Positions 43,710-51,550 of a stretch of DNA of 64,000 nucleotides are shown one piece after another. The position numbers and the translations under genes are program-made. The stretch is from assembly GCF_003347605.1 (NCBI RefSeq), contig NZ_QDFZ01000020.1:1-64000 (forward strand), in the 5' to 3' direction. Under the pieces are notes generated by a model. It had not been told where the DNA came from, made no database searches, and saw only the letters and a program-made list of their open reading frames with translations. Every line of letters begins with the position of its first letter. Position 1 is the first letter of the stretch. The DNA comes from Chryseobacterium sp. KLBC 52 (GTDB lineage: Bacteria; Bacteroidota; Bacteroidia; Flavobacteriales; Weeksellaceae).

Positions 43710-44681
43710 ATGTCAAAAAGATTTAAAATCCTGTGTTTATTATTTGTGATCGCCATTCTTATAAGCGCTGTCATTAATCTGAACACAGGATTTTTACATT
43801 TAAGCTTTCAGGATTTCTTTCAGGACTCTGCGCATAGCCAGATTGCTGAAATCCGTATCAACCGTGTTCTTGTAATGATGCTGGCTGGGATTTCCATTCC
43901 AACCTCGGGTTTTCTGATGCAGGAATATTTTCAAAACCCGCTGGCTGGGCCTGATATATTGGGAATAACTTCAGTCGCCAGTTTATCAGTCGCCTTTTAT
44001 ATTTTCTTTTCCCATAATATCTTACTGCCCGAGTTTTTACAGAACAGCTTCCTCAGTTTATCAGCTATTGGAGGTAGTTTACTGTTAATGCTGATCCTGC
44101 TGTCGATGTCTAACAGATTTCAGGACAAGTCCTATCTTATTATTTTCGGTTTTTTGGTATCTGCTTTTGCCGGTGCCATTGTATCTCTGTTGCAATTTTA
44201 TGCGGAAAACCAGAGTCTGAAAAACTATATTTTATGGTCTTTCGGCGCAAATAATATGGTAACGAGAAACCAAATTTATGTACTGTTTATCTTAGTTTTA
44301 ATCGGAATGTTTATCTGTTTCAGAGCGATAAAACCGCTCATTGGAAATTCACTGGGCAATTCCTATGCACAAAGTTTAGGAGTGAATCTGAAGCAGCTGA
44401 AACTTTTAATCATCGTAGCATCCTCTCTCCTATCCGCTTCTGTTACGGCATTTTTGGGACCTATTCTTTTTATTGGAATCATTGTTCCTCATTTCTGCAG
44501 ACTGGTGTATAATCCCTCGAAATTATGGCAGCAATGGATTCTTAATATGTTTCTGGGAATGATGATTATGCTTTTTTTCTCTGTTATTGCAGAAAAAACA
44601 CAGATTCCATTGAATGTGATAAGCTCTGTATTTGGAATTCCTGTGATTCTGATGATGCTTTTGAAGCAGAATAAAGTGTAA
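43710..44681 (+). CDS. FecCD-type iron/siderophore ABC transporter permease
   Basis: This 323-aa membrane protein has about nine to ten helices and the FecCD signatures RVLVMMLAGISIPTSGFLMQEYFQNPLAGPDILG (about 48-85), GFLVSAFAGAIVSLLQFYAENQ and LGPILFIGIIVPHFCRLVYNPSK near the end. It forms the pore for Fe-siderophore or cobalamin uptake. Its ATPase gene lies 925 bp further down, separated by repeats and a broken gene. No substrate-binding protein is encoded here. Confidence 0.88.
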   Translation: MSKRFKILCLLFVIAILISAVINLNTGFLHLSFQDFFQDSAHSQIAEIRINRVLVMMLAGISIPTSGFLMQEYFQNPLAGPDILGITSVASLSVAFYIFFSHNILLPEFLQNSFLSLSAIGGSLLLMLILLSMSNRFQDKSYLIIFGFLVSAFAGAIVSLLQFYAENQSLKNYILWSFGANNMVTRNQIYVLFILVLIGMFICFRAIKPLIGNSLGNSYAQSLGVNLKQLKLLIIVASSLLSASVTAFLGPILFIGIIVPHFCRLVYNPSKLWQQWILNMFLGMMIMLFFSVIAEKTQIPLNVISSVFGIPVILMMLLKQNKV

Positions 44682-44852
44682 AAACATCAATGAAAATATA
44701 AATCATTAATTTAAAAATCTCGCAGATTATACAGATGAAGCAGATTTTGGGAATAAATTCTTAACTTTCTTCATCAAATAAAAAAAGGGAAAATATTCGT
44801 AATGTGTCATTCCGAAGGAATCTAAATCAGATTTAGAATTCTGAATTAAATA
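44682..44852. other. Gene-free stretch behind the permease
   Basis: Contains the direct repeat GCAGATT (two copies around 44715-44745) and GTCATTCCGAAGGAATCTAA (about 44807), fragments of common flavobacterial intergenic repeats. No ORF. Confidence 0.4.
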
Positions 44853-45049
44853 GGAAAACGCAAAGGAGCAATAAAAATGAATTTGACATTGTTTTTAAGA
44901 CGCAAAAATTTTATCTCCGATAAAATTGAGCAATGCATATTTTAATTCACAAGAAAATCACTACATTCTTGCTGAAAATCTTTGATTTTCTTGCGCCTTA
45001 CAATATACAAATTGTATAAAAAACTTTGCGCCCTTGCGCTTACCCAACA
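44853..45049 (-). repeat. Dispersed intergenic repeat, copy 2
   Basis: Inverse orientation to the copy at 22241-22406. Shared blocks on the minus strand are TGTTGGGTAA (45040-45049), GCAAGAAAATCAAAGATTTT and TTATCGGAGATAA. The core GAAAATC-AAA-GATTTTC forms a hairpin whose loop differs from copy 1 while the stem is kept. Confidence 0.7.
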
Positions 45050-45129
45050 ATACACTTAAATAAAAAATTTTAAGACATAATATCCTTTCCCTAACAATTC
45101 ATATATTTAAGTCCAACAAAACACCACAA

Positions 45130-45508
45130 ATGACAGAAAATGAAATTTCAAAAATTGTTTTTGAAACAGGATTAAAGATTCATAAAAAGCTTGGAGCAGG
45201 ACTTTTTGAGCATGTATATGACGAATGTATGTTCTATGAATTAACAAAGTCAGGATTTTTTGTAGAAAAACAAAAACTACTTCCTAATTATTTATGAAAA
45301 TTTGAGAATAGAAAACGCTTTCAGGCTTGATATGATAATTGAAAACAAAGTGATTCTGGAAATAAAAGCAGTTGACTACATAAGTCCTACTCATAAAGCT
45401 CAATTACTCACCTATTTAAAAATGTCAAATTGCAAATTGGGTATGCTGCTCAACTTTCAATCTGATGTCTTCAAAAACGGAGTAACAAGAATTGTGAACA
45501 ACTTATAA
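45130..45508 (+). pseudogene. GxxExxY protein gene, frameshifted
   Basis: The family (PDDEXK_3 nuclease-like fold, role unknown) is about 125 aa. Here the first 55 codons (with LKIHKKLGAGLFEHVYDECM, the GxxExxY motif being GAGLFEHVY) run into a TGA at 45295-45297. The rest (RLDMIIENKVILEIKAVDYISP and on to 45508) continues in the +1 frame. Removing one base within 45283-45290 restores LPIIYENLRIENAFRLD, which fits the family, so a one-base insertion is the likely lesion. It lies between two copies of the dispersed repeat. Confidence 0.82.
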
Positions 45509-45542
45509 AATAAACTGGATAAAAATTTGACAAAGTCAAATT

Positions 45543-45601
45543 CCTTGCGCCTTAAAACATTATTTTTGTAAAACATTTTGCGTCTTCACGTATAACCAAC
45601 A
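45543..45601 (-). repeat. Dispersed intergenic repeat, partial copy 3
   Basis: On the minus strand it begins TGTTGG and continues with AAGACGCAAA and TTTTAAGGCGCAAGG, matching the first third of copies 1 and 2 in order. It ends just before the ABC ATPase start. Confidence 0.55.
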
Positions 45602-45606
45602 GAAAC

Positions 45607-46530
45607 ATGCACCTACAAATCAAACAGGCTGATATCGGCTACACTAAAACTTTAATCTCCAATGCCCATGCAGATTTAAGGCTTGGTGATGTATGCCTGC
45701 TGATTGGTAATAACGGTGTAGGGAAAACAACATTGATCAAATCTATTCTGCATCAAATGCCTTTACTGCACGGAGAGATTACTATTAATGGAAAAAATGT
45801 GAAAAATCTTTCCGTAAAAGAAATTGCGGAGAACATTGCCATTGTCTTTTCAAAATCGGTTATTCCACAGCATTATACGGTTGAAGATCTTATTTCTCTG
45901 GGAAAATACATCTACTACCCTTTTTATTTTGAGTTAAAAAAAGAAGACCGCGAAGAAGTTGCTCATATTATTGAAGAACTGGATCTGAATCAGTACCGGT
46001 ATACTCTTTTGAAAAATCTGTCAGATGGAAATCTTCAGAAGGCATTTATCGGGCGTGCTATTACTCAAAATTCACCTATCATTATTCTGGATGAACCTAC
46101 TACGCATCTGGATGAGAAAAATAAAATCATTGTTCTAAAAACCTTGAGAAAGCTGGCTAAGGAACAGAACAAACTTATTCTGTTTTCGTCCCACGACTGG
46201 AGACTGGCCAAAGAGTTTGCAGACAAAATATGGTATGTAAAGGAGAGTCACTTATATTCGGGGATTGTGGAGGACATTTTGCTTCAGCATGATGAACTTA
46301 CCAATGCTTCTTTATTTCAAATTAATGAGACTTTTATTCCGCCATTTATTTCTGCACCCCAGTTTCATAAGGAAATGCTGTATTCTCTGCTTCAAAAAAA
46401 CTTCCAAAAAGACCTGTCTGAGCTTAATTTCGAGTTTCAGAACCCTTTTTGGGTTATTACTAGAGATTTCACCACTTATCAATGTGAATCTTTTGAAGAA
46501 ATCATCAATTTAGTCTCAAACATTCATTAA
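45607..46530 (+). CDS. Iron/siderophore ABC transporter ATP-binding protein
   Basis: This 307-aa FecE-like ATPase has Walker A GNNGVGKT (34-41), signature LSDGN (a variant of LSGGQ, about 139-143), Walker B IIILDEPTTHLD and the H-loop SSHDW. A C-terminal extension of about 75 residues (from about 230) exceeds the usual FecE length and is not recognised. It very likely partners the permease at 43710-44681. The variant signature motif and extension are odd but the frame is intact. Confidence 0.87.
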   Translation: MHLQIKQADIGYTKTLISNAHADLRLGDVCLLIGNNGVGKTTLIKSILHQMPLLHGEITINGKNVKNLSVKEIAENIAIVFSKSVIPQHYTVEDLISLGKYIYYPFYFELKKEDREEVAHIIEELDLNQYRYTLLKNLSDGNLQKAFIGRAITQNSPIIILDEPTTHLDEKNKIIVLKTLRKLAKEQNKLILFSSHDWRLAKEFADKIWYVKESHLYSGIVEDILLQHDELTNASLFQINETFIPPFISAPQFHKEMLYSLLQKNFQKDLSELNFEFQNPFWVITRDFTTYQCESFEEIINLVSNIH

Positions 46531-46556
46531 TACTGAATTTTCTTTGATTTATCCAT

Positions 46557-46576
46557 ATACTATGCATGCATAGTAT
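46557..46576. promoter_or_regulatory. Palindromic operator 1 (MarR site, distal)
   Basis: ATACTATGCATGCATAGTAT is a perfect 20-bp palindrome. It shares its core with the longer palindrome at 46633-46666; the outer bases differ in a compensating way (C/G against T/A). The centres are 83 bp apart, about eight helical turns. Confidence 0.7.
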
Positions 46577-46632
46577 TATGCTAATCATACAATTTAATCC
46601 ATTTATTTACAGCCTATTAACAAAATTTAACG

Positions 46633-46666
46633 TTAATAAATATTATGCATGCATAATATTTATTAA
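46633..46666. promoter_or_regulatory. Palindromic operator 2 (MarR site, promoter-overlapping)
   Basis: A perfect 34-bp palindrome centred on ATGCAT, with core ATATTATGCATGCATAATAT. Its right edge overlaps the TAAATTTG -7 box at 46664-46671. This placement fits direct repression of the marR-fad operon. Confidence 0.75.
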
Positions 46667-46671
46667 ATTTG
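46664..46671 (+). promoter_or_regulatory. -7 box of the marR-fad operon
   Basis: TAAATTTG matches TAnnTTTG exactly and lies 22 nt before the chosen ATG. It argues against the in-frame TTG start at 46669, which would be inside the promoter. Confidence 0.55.
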
Positions 46672-46692
46672 GGTAAAACCATTGGCGCAAAA

Positions 46693-47148
46693 ATGATGGA
46701 TAATAATAAAGAAAAAATAGAAAACGTAGATTTAATTTTAAAGCAGACCTGGCTGGCTGTTTCTAAAATGTACACAGAATTAGCCCAGGAACATGATTCC
46801 ACAGCGGTGCAGGCACTCACACTTCTTAAAATTGATCCCAAAGAAGGAACCCGAAGTACCAATCTTGGTCCGAAGATGGCTATTGAACCCACTTCACTAA
46901 CAAGAATCATCAAACTTCTTGAAGATAACGGATACATCTATAAGGAAAAGACCACCACGGATAAAAGAGAGGTGATTATTAAACTTACAGACAAAGGATT
47001 AAATTCCAGAAATATGTCTAAGGAAGTCGTTGTGAATTTCAACAAGAAAGTCATGGAAAAAATAGCTCCGGAAAAGCTGGATGCTTTCAAAGACGTGATG
47101 ACCGAGATCATGAAAATAGCAAACGAATTGTTAAATAACAGAAAATAA
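46693..47148 (+). CDS. MarR family regulator of the beta-oxidation operon
   Basis: This 151-aa winged-helix protein has HTH TNLGPKMAIEPTSLTRIIKLLEDNGYIYKE (about 54-83), wing TTDKREVIIKLTDKG and a C-terminal dimerisation helix. The chosen ATG at 46693 lies behind the predicted promoter. The gene is first in the run marR-fadN-fadA-fadE (53-bp gap to fadN). It probably represses the operon through the two palindromes and responds to a fatty acid or acyl-CoA; this is inference from position. Confidence 0.87.
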   Translation: MMDNNKEKIENVDLILKQTWLAVSKMYTELAQEHDSTAVQALTLLKIDPKEGTRSTNLGPKMAIEPTSLTRIIKLLEDNGYIYKEKTTTDKREVIIKLTDKGLNSRNMSKEVVVNFNKKVMEKIAPEKLDAFKDVMTEIMKIANELLNNRK

Positions 47149-47201
47149 ATTGTGATGTAACCTTCGGGCTCATATCATCTTATACAAATAAAAATTTACA
47201 T

Positions 47202-49595
47202 ATGAAAAGAAGAATCAAACATGTAACGGTTCTTGGTTCAGGAATTATGGGAAGCGGAATCGCTGCTCACTTCGCCAACATCGGCGTTGAAGTATCACTT
47301 TTGGATATTGTTCCTTTTGAACTTACTGAAGCTGAACAAAAAAAAGGTTTGACCAAAGATGACAAGGTCGTAAGAAACAGAATTGCTTCCGAAAACTTTG
47401 AAAAACTTAAAAAAGCAAGTCCTGCACTTCTTTACTCTCCAAAGTTTGCAGACAGAATCAAAATCGGAAACTTCGATGACGATTTGCCGAAAATAAAAAA
47501 CACTGACTGGATCATTGAAGTAGTAGTAGAAAGGCTTGACATCAAGAAGTCTGTTTACGAAAAGATTGAACAGTTCAGAAAACCGGGTACCCTAATTTCT
47601 TCTAATACTTCCGGTATTCCTATTCATTTCCTTACAGAAGGAAGAAGCGAGGACTTCAAAAAGTACTTCGCAGGAACTCACTTTTTCAACCCTGTAAGAT
47701 ACCTTCCTCTTTTAGAGATTATCCCAACTAATGATACAGATCCTGAGATCATCGATTTCTATATGAATTATGGGGCAAAATTCTTGGGTAAAACGACTGT
47801 TTTAGCTAAAGATACTCCAGCTTTCATCGCCAACAGAATCGGGGTATTCTCTATGATGGATCTTCTTCACAATGTACAGAAATTGGGACTTACCGTTTCT
47901 GATGTTGATAAATTAACAGGTCCGGTAATTGGACGTCCAAAATCAGCTACATTCAGAACAGCTGACGTAGTAGGTCTTGATACTTTGGTAATGGTAGCCA
48001 ACGGAGTTCGTCAAAGCGGTGCGGAAGCGAACGACTTCAATGATGTATTTGCCCTTCCTCCTTATATCCAGAAAATGATGGACAATAAATGGTTAGGTTC
48101 AAAAACAGAACAAGGTTTCTATAAAAAAGTGAAAAATGCAGAAGGAAAATCTGAAATTCACGGATTAAACCTTGATACTTTAGAGTATGAACTTCAAGGA
48201 AAATCATCCTTCCCTACTCTGGAATTAACAAAAGCTATTGATAAACCGATTGACAGATTCAAAGTATTAATTGGTGGTAAAGATAAAGCTGGCGAATTAT
48301 ACAGAAAATCTTTAGGAGCATTATTCGCGTATGTTTCTCACAAAGTTCCTGAAATCTCTGACGAAGTTTACAAAATTGACGACGCGATGAGAGCTGGTTT
48401 CGGATGGGAAAACGGTCCATTTGAAATCTGGGATGCTGTAGGTGTTCAGAAAGGTATTGAACTTGCAAAAGATGCAGGATACGAGGTTTCTGACTGGGTT
48501 AAAAATGTAGAAACGTTCTATAAAGTTAATGACGAAGGACAAAGCATTTATGTTGATAAAAATTCAGGAGAATACAACAAAATTCCTGGTCAGGATGCAT
48601 TCATCATCTTAGATAATATCCGAAAAAACAAAACACTTTGGAGCAATTCAGGTGCTGCTATTGAAGATTTAGGAGATGGTATCATCAACTTCGAGATCCG
48701 CTCAAAAATGAACTCTCTTGGAGGCGAAGTTCTTGATGGATTAAACAGAGCAATCGACTTAGCTGAAAAAGAATATGACGGATTAGTAGTTGGAAACCAG
48801 GGAGCAAATTTCTCTGTAGGTGCTAATCTTGCTATGATCCTTATGATGGCTATTGAGCAGGATTGGGATGATTTGAATATGGCAATCGCTTACTTCCAGA
48901 AATCAATGATGAGAGTACGCTACTCTTCTATTCCTGTAGTAGTTGCTCCTCACGGAATGACTTTAGGTGGAGGATGCGAAATGACCATGCATGCTGACAG
49001 AGTGGTTGCAGCGGCAGAAACGTATATCGGACTTGTAGAAACCGGAGTTGGAGTAATTCCTGGTGGTGGTGGTACTAAAGAATTGACTTTAAGAACTTCC
49101 AGAGAATTCCACAATGATGATGTTAAAAATAACAGACTTCGTGATGCTTTCATGAACATCGCCATGGGTAAAGTAGCGACTTCCGCTTATGAAGCTTACG
49201 ATATGGGAATCCTTGAAAAAGGGAAAGACATTGTTTCAGTTAGCAAAAACAGACAGATTGCTGAAGCTAAAAAAGTAGCAAAATTATTAGCAGAACAAGG
49301 ATATACTCAGCCAATTGAGCAAAAAGTAAAAGTTTTGGGTAAAGATGCATTAGGAATGTTCTATGTAGGAACAGACCAGATGCTAACCGGAAACTTCATC
49401 TCTGCACACGATAAAAAAATTGCTGATAAGCTGGCTAACGTAATGGTAGGCGGAAATTTATCTGAACCAACAGTAGTAACAGAACAATATCTATTGAATC
49501 TTGAAAGAGAAACTTTCCTTCAGCTTTGTGGGGAAAGAAAAACTTTAGAGAGAATTCAGTACATGTTGCAAAATGGGAAACCTTTGAGAAACTAA
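47202..49595 (+). CDS. fadN: 3-hydroxyacyl-CoA dehydrogenase/enoyl-CoA hydratase fusion
   Basis: This 797-aa bifunctional beta-oxidation enzyme is of the FadN type, with the dehydrogenase first: NAD-binding VTVLGSGIMGSGIAAHFANIGVEV (8-31), catalytic region GTHFFNPVRYLPLLEIIP, then HAD C-terminal domains to about 460. The hydratase fold follows from about 485, with NFSVGANL, LGGGCEMTMHADRVVAA and the Glu-bearing GLVETGVGVIPGGGGTKEL. The order (HAD before hydratase) separates it from FadB/FadJ. The operon order matches Bacillus fadNAE apart from the inserted transposase gene. Confidence 0.93.
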   Translation: MKRRIKHVTVLGSGIMGSGIAAHFANIGVEVSLLDIVPFELTEAEQKKGLTKDDKVVRNRIASENFEKLKKASPALLYSPKFADRIKIGNFDDDLPKIKNTDWIIEVVVERLDIKKSVYEKIEQFRKPGTLISSNTSGIPIHFLTEGRSEDFKKYFAGTHFFNPVRYLPLLEIIPTNDTDPEIIDFYMNYGAKFLGKTTVLAKDTPAFIANRIGVFSMMDLLHNVQKLGLTVSDVDKLTGPVIGRPKSATFRTADVVGLDTLVMVANGVRQSGAEANDFNDVFALPPYIQKMMDNKWLGSKTEQGFYKKVKNAEGKSEIHGLNLDTLEYELQGKSSFPTLELTKAIDKPIDRFKVLIGGKDKAGELYRKSLGALFAYVSHKVPEISDEVYKIDDAMRAGFGWENGPFEIWDAVGVQKGIELAKDAGYEVSDWVKNVETFYKVNDEGQSIYVDKNSGEYNKIPGQDAFIILDNIRKNKTLWSNSGAAIEDLGDGIINFEIRSKMNSLGGEVLDGLNRAIDLAEKEYDGLVVGNQGANFSVGANLAMILMMAIEQDWDDLNMAIAYFQKSMMRVRYSSIPVVVAPHGMTLGGGCEMTMHADRVVAAAETYIGLVETGVGVIPGGGGTKELTLRTSREFHNDDVKNNRLRDAFMNIAMGKVATSAYEAYDMGILEKGKDIVSVSKNRQIAEAKKVAKLLAEQGYTQPIEQKVKVLGKDALGMFYVGTDQMLTGNFISAHDKKIADKLANVMVGGNLSEPTVVTEQYLLNLERETFLQLCGERKTLERIQYMLQNGKPLRN

Positions 49596-49601
49596 TAGAG
49601 A

Positions 49602-49625
49602 GCTCCGTAGGAGCGAACTGTTAAT
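49602..49625 (+). repeat. REP 1 (left outer)
   Basis: Stem GCTCC-GTA-GGAGC (49602-49614) followed by GAACTGTTAAT. Four REPs here share the GTA loop and the tail GA(A/C)CTGTTAAT. Confidence 0.75.
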
Positions 49626-49650
49626 AGCATGAATAATTTAAAATTGGAAA

Positions 49651-49674
49651 GCCTCGTAGAGGCGACCTGTTAAT
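49651..49674 (+). repeat. REP 2 (left inner)
   Basis: Stem GCCTC-GTA-GAGGC (49651-49663) followed by GACCTGTTAAT, ending two bases before the transposase ATG. Both stem arms differ from REP 1 but pairing is kept. Confidence 0.75.
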
Positions 49675-49676
49675 GT

Positions 49677-50141
49677 ATGGCCAACACCTACACTCAGATT
49701 TATATTCAAATTGTTTTCGCTGTAAAAGGAAGACAAAATCTGATTTCAAAAGAAAACAGAGAAGAATTACATCAGTTTATTACAGGTATTGTTTCCAATA
49801 GAAATCAAAAATTATTCGCAGTTTTTGCAATGCCTGACCATGTGCACATTCTTGTAAGTATGAATCCGACACTTGCGGTTTCAGATTTAGTAAGAGATAT
49901 TAAAGCAGGTTCTTCAAAATTCATTAATGAAAAAGGATGGATGAATGAAAAATTCAATTGGCAGGAAGGGTACGGAGCTTTTTCTTATTCTAAAAGCAGT
50001 GTCGATTCTGTTGTAAAATATATTTTAGATCAGGAAGAACATCATAAAAAGAAAACTTTTAGAGAAGAATATCTGGATTTTATGTCAAAATTTGAGATAG
50101 AATATGATCCAAAATATTTATTTGAATGGATTAATGATTAA
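49677..50141 (+). CDS. REP-associated tyrosine transposase (IS200-like, Y1_Tnp)
   Basis: This 154-aa single-strand DNA transposase has the HUH metal motif H55-V-H57 (MPDHVHILV) and the catalytic tyrosine Y115 on the helix VVKYILDQEEHHKK (Q119 as third metal ligand). The motif set with EEHHKKKTFREEY is that of RAYT/IS200-like TnpA. The reading frame is intact. The stop codon is inside REP 3. RAYTs are usually single-copy genes that mobilise REP sequences elsewhere in the genome. Confidence 0.9.
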   Translation: MANTYTQIYIQIVFAVKGRQNLISKENREELHQFITGIVSNRNQKLFAVFAMPDHVHILVSMNPTLAVSDLVRDIKAGSSKFINEKGWMNEKFNWQEGYGAFSYSKSSVDSVVKYILDQEEHHKKKTFREEYLDFMSKFEIEYDPKYLFEWIND

Positions 50142-50160
50142 CAGGTCGCTCCTACGGAGC
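50137..50160 (-). repeat. REP 3 (right inner)
   Basis: Read on the minus strand: GCTCC-GTA-GGAGC then GACCTGTTAAT. It overlaps the transposase stop codon. Confidence 0.75.
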
Positions 50161-50189
50161 TCCTCAAAAAGCAAAAACAAAAATCGATG

Positions 50190-50210
50190 AACAGTTTACC
50201 TCTACGAGGC
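50190..50210 (-). repeat. REP 4 (right outer)
   Basis: Read on the minus strand: GCCTC-GTA-GAGGT then AAACTGTT; the stem has one terminal mismatch. It ends 37 bp before fadA. Confidence 0.65.
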
Positions 50211-50246
50211 AAAAAATTCTTAAAACAATTTAATTAAACAAAAAAA

Positions 50247-51425
50247 ATGAAAACAGCATACATAGTAAAAGGTTTCAGAACTGCCGTTGGAAAAGCTCCA
50301 AAAGGAAGTTTAAGATTTACAAGACCTGATGTCATGGCGGCTACCGTTATTGAAAAATTAATGGCTGAGCTACCCCAATTAGATAAAAACAGAATTGATG
50401 ACCTTATCGTAGGAAATGCAATGCCGGAAGCTGAACAAGGGCTTAATGTGGCGCGTCTGATCTCTTTGATGGGGTTAAATACCGATAAAGTTCCGGGAGT
50501 AACTGTAAACAGATACTGTGCATCAGGAAGTGAAGCGATTGCTATTGCTTCTGCAAAAATCCAGGCTGGTATGGCAGATTGTATCATCGCAGGTGGAACA
50601 GAGTCAATGTCATATATTCCAATGGGAGGTTATAAGCCGGTTCCAGAAACGGATATCGCAAAAACAAACCCTGATTACTACTGGGGAATGGGTTACACTG
50701 CGGAAGAAGTTGCAAAACAATATAATATTACGAGAGAAGAACAGGATCAGTTTGCTTTTGAATCTCATATGAAGGCTTTAAAAGCTAATCAGGAAGGTAA
50801 ATTTGCCAATCAGATTGTTCCGATTCCTGTAGAGTATAATTTCCTGGACGAAAACCAGAAACTGCAGACTAAAAAGTTTGATTTTTCAGTAGATGAAGGG
50901 CCCAGAGCTGATACTTCTTTAGCTGGTTTAGCAAAACTAAGACCTGTATTTGCCAACGGAGGAAGCGTAACTGCCGGAAACTCTTCTCAGATGAGTGACG
51001 GAGCGGCTTTCGTAATGGTAATGAGTGAGGAAATGGTAAAAGAATTAGGATTGGAGCCTGAAGCAAGATTAGTGGCTTATGCTGCAGCCGGATTAGAACC
51101 AAGAATCATGGGAATGGGTCCTATCTATGCTATTCCAAAAGCATTGAAACAGGCAGGTTTAGAATTAAAAGATATCGACTTGATCGAGCTTAACGAAGCT
51201 TTCGCCTCGCAATCTGTTGCTATCAAAAAAGAATTAGGTTTAAATCCTGACATCTTAAACGTAAACGGAGGAGCTATTGCTCTTGGGCACCCGCTTGGAT
51301 GTACAGGAACAAAACTAACAGTACAACTTCTTGACGAAATGAGAAGAAGAGGCAACAAGTACGGAATGGTTTCTATGTGTGTAGGAACAGGGCAAGGTGC
51401 AGCTTCTATTTTTGAGCTACTTTAA
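50247..51425 (+). CDS. fadA: Acetyl-CoA C-acyltransferase (3-ketoacyl-CoA thiolase)
   Basis: This 392-aa thiolase cleaves 3-ketoacyl-CoA to acetyl-CoA and a shortened acyl-CoA. Nucleophile C91 is in VNRYCASGSEAIAIA, the His in GGAIALGHPLGCTGTKLT and the second Cys in CVGTGQGAASIFELL. Length and motifs are canonical. It is the third enzyme gene of the fad operon, shifted from fadN by the transposase unit. Confidence 0.94.
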   Translation: MKTAYIVKGFRTAVGKAPKGSLRFTRPDVMAATVIEKLMAELPQLDKNRIDDLIVGNAMPEAEQGLNVARLISLMGLNTDKVPGVTVNRYCASGSEAIAIASAKIQAGMADCIIAGGTESMSYIPMGGYKPVPETDIAKTNPDYYWGMGYTAEEVAKQYNITREEQDQFAFESHMKALKANQEGKFANQIVPIPVEYNFLDENQKLQTKKFDFSVDEGPRADTSLAGLAKLRPVFANGGSVTAGNSSQMSDGAAFVMVMSEEMVKELGLEPEARLVAYAAAGLEPRIMGMGPIYAIPKALKQAGLELKDIDLIELNEAFASQSVAIKKELGLNPDILNVNGGAIALGHPLGCTGTKLTVQLLDEMRRRGNKYGMVSMCVGTGQGAASIFELL

Positions 51426-51457
51426 ATAAAGACTAATAAGACAAAAGACAAAGAGAG

Positions 51458-51511
51458 AATAGACAGATAGAAAATAGACGCCACTAATAATCTATCATCT
51501 ATCCGTCTATT
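51458..51511. repeat. Inverted repeat in the fadA-fadE gap
   Basis: AATAGACAGATAG (51458-51470) is answered by CTATCCGTCTATT (51499-51511) with one mismatch. Same build as 5804-5873: purine-rich left arm, pyrimidine-rich right arm, inside an operon. Confidence 0.6.
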
Positions 51512-51550
51512 ATCTGAAGGTCTCAAAAAATTTTAAAAACAAAATAATAT

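Larger units (their letters stand above)
49602..50209 (+). mobile_element. RAYT unit: REP-associated tyrosine transposase with flanking REP hairpins
   Basis: The transposase ORF is framed by two REPs on each side in inverted orientation, the inner ones touching start and stop codons. The whole unit of about 600 bp lies in the gap between fadN and fadA, otherwise an operon. Confidence 0.75.
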
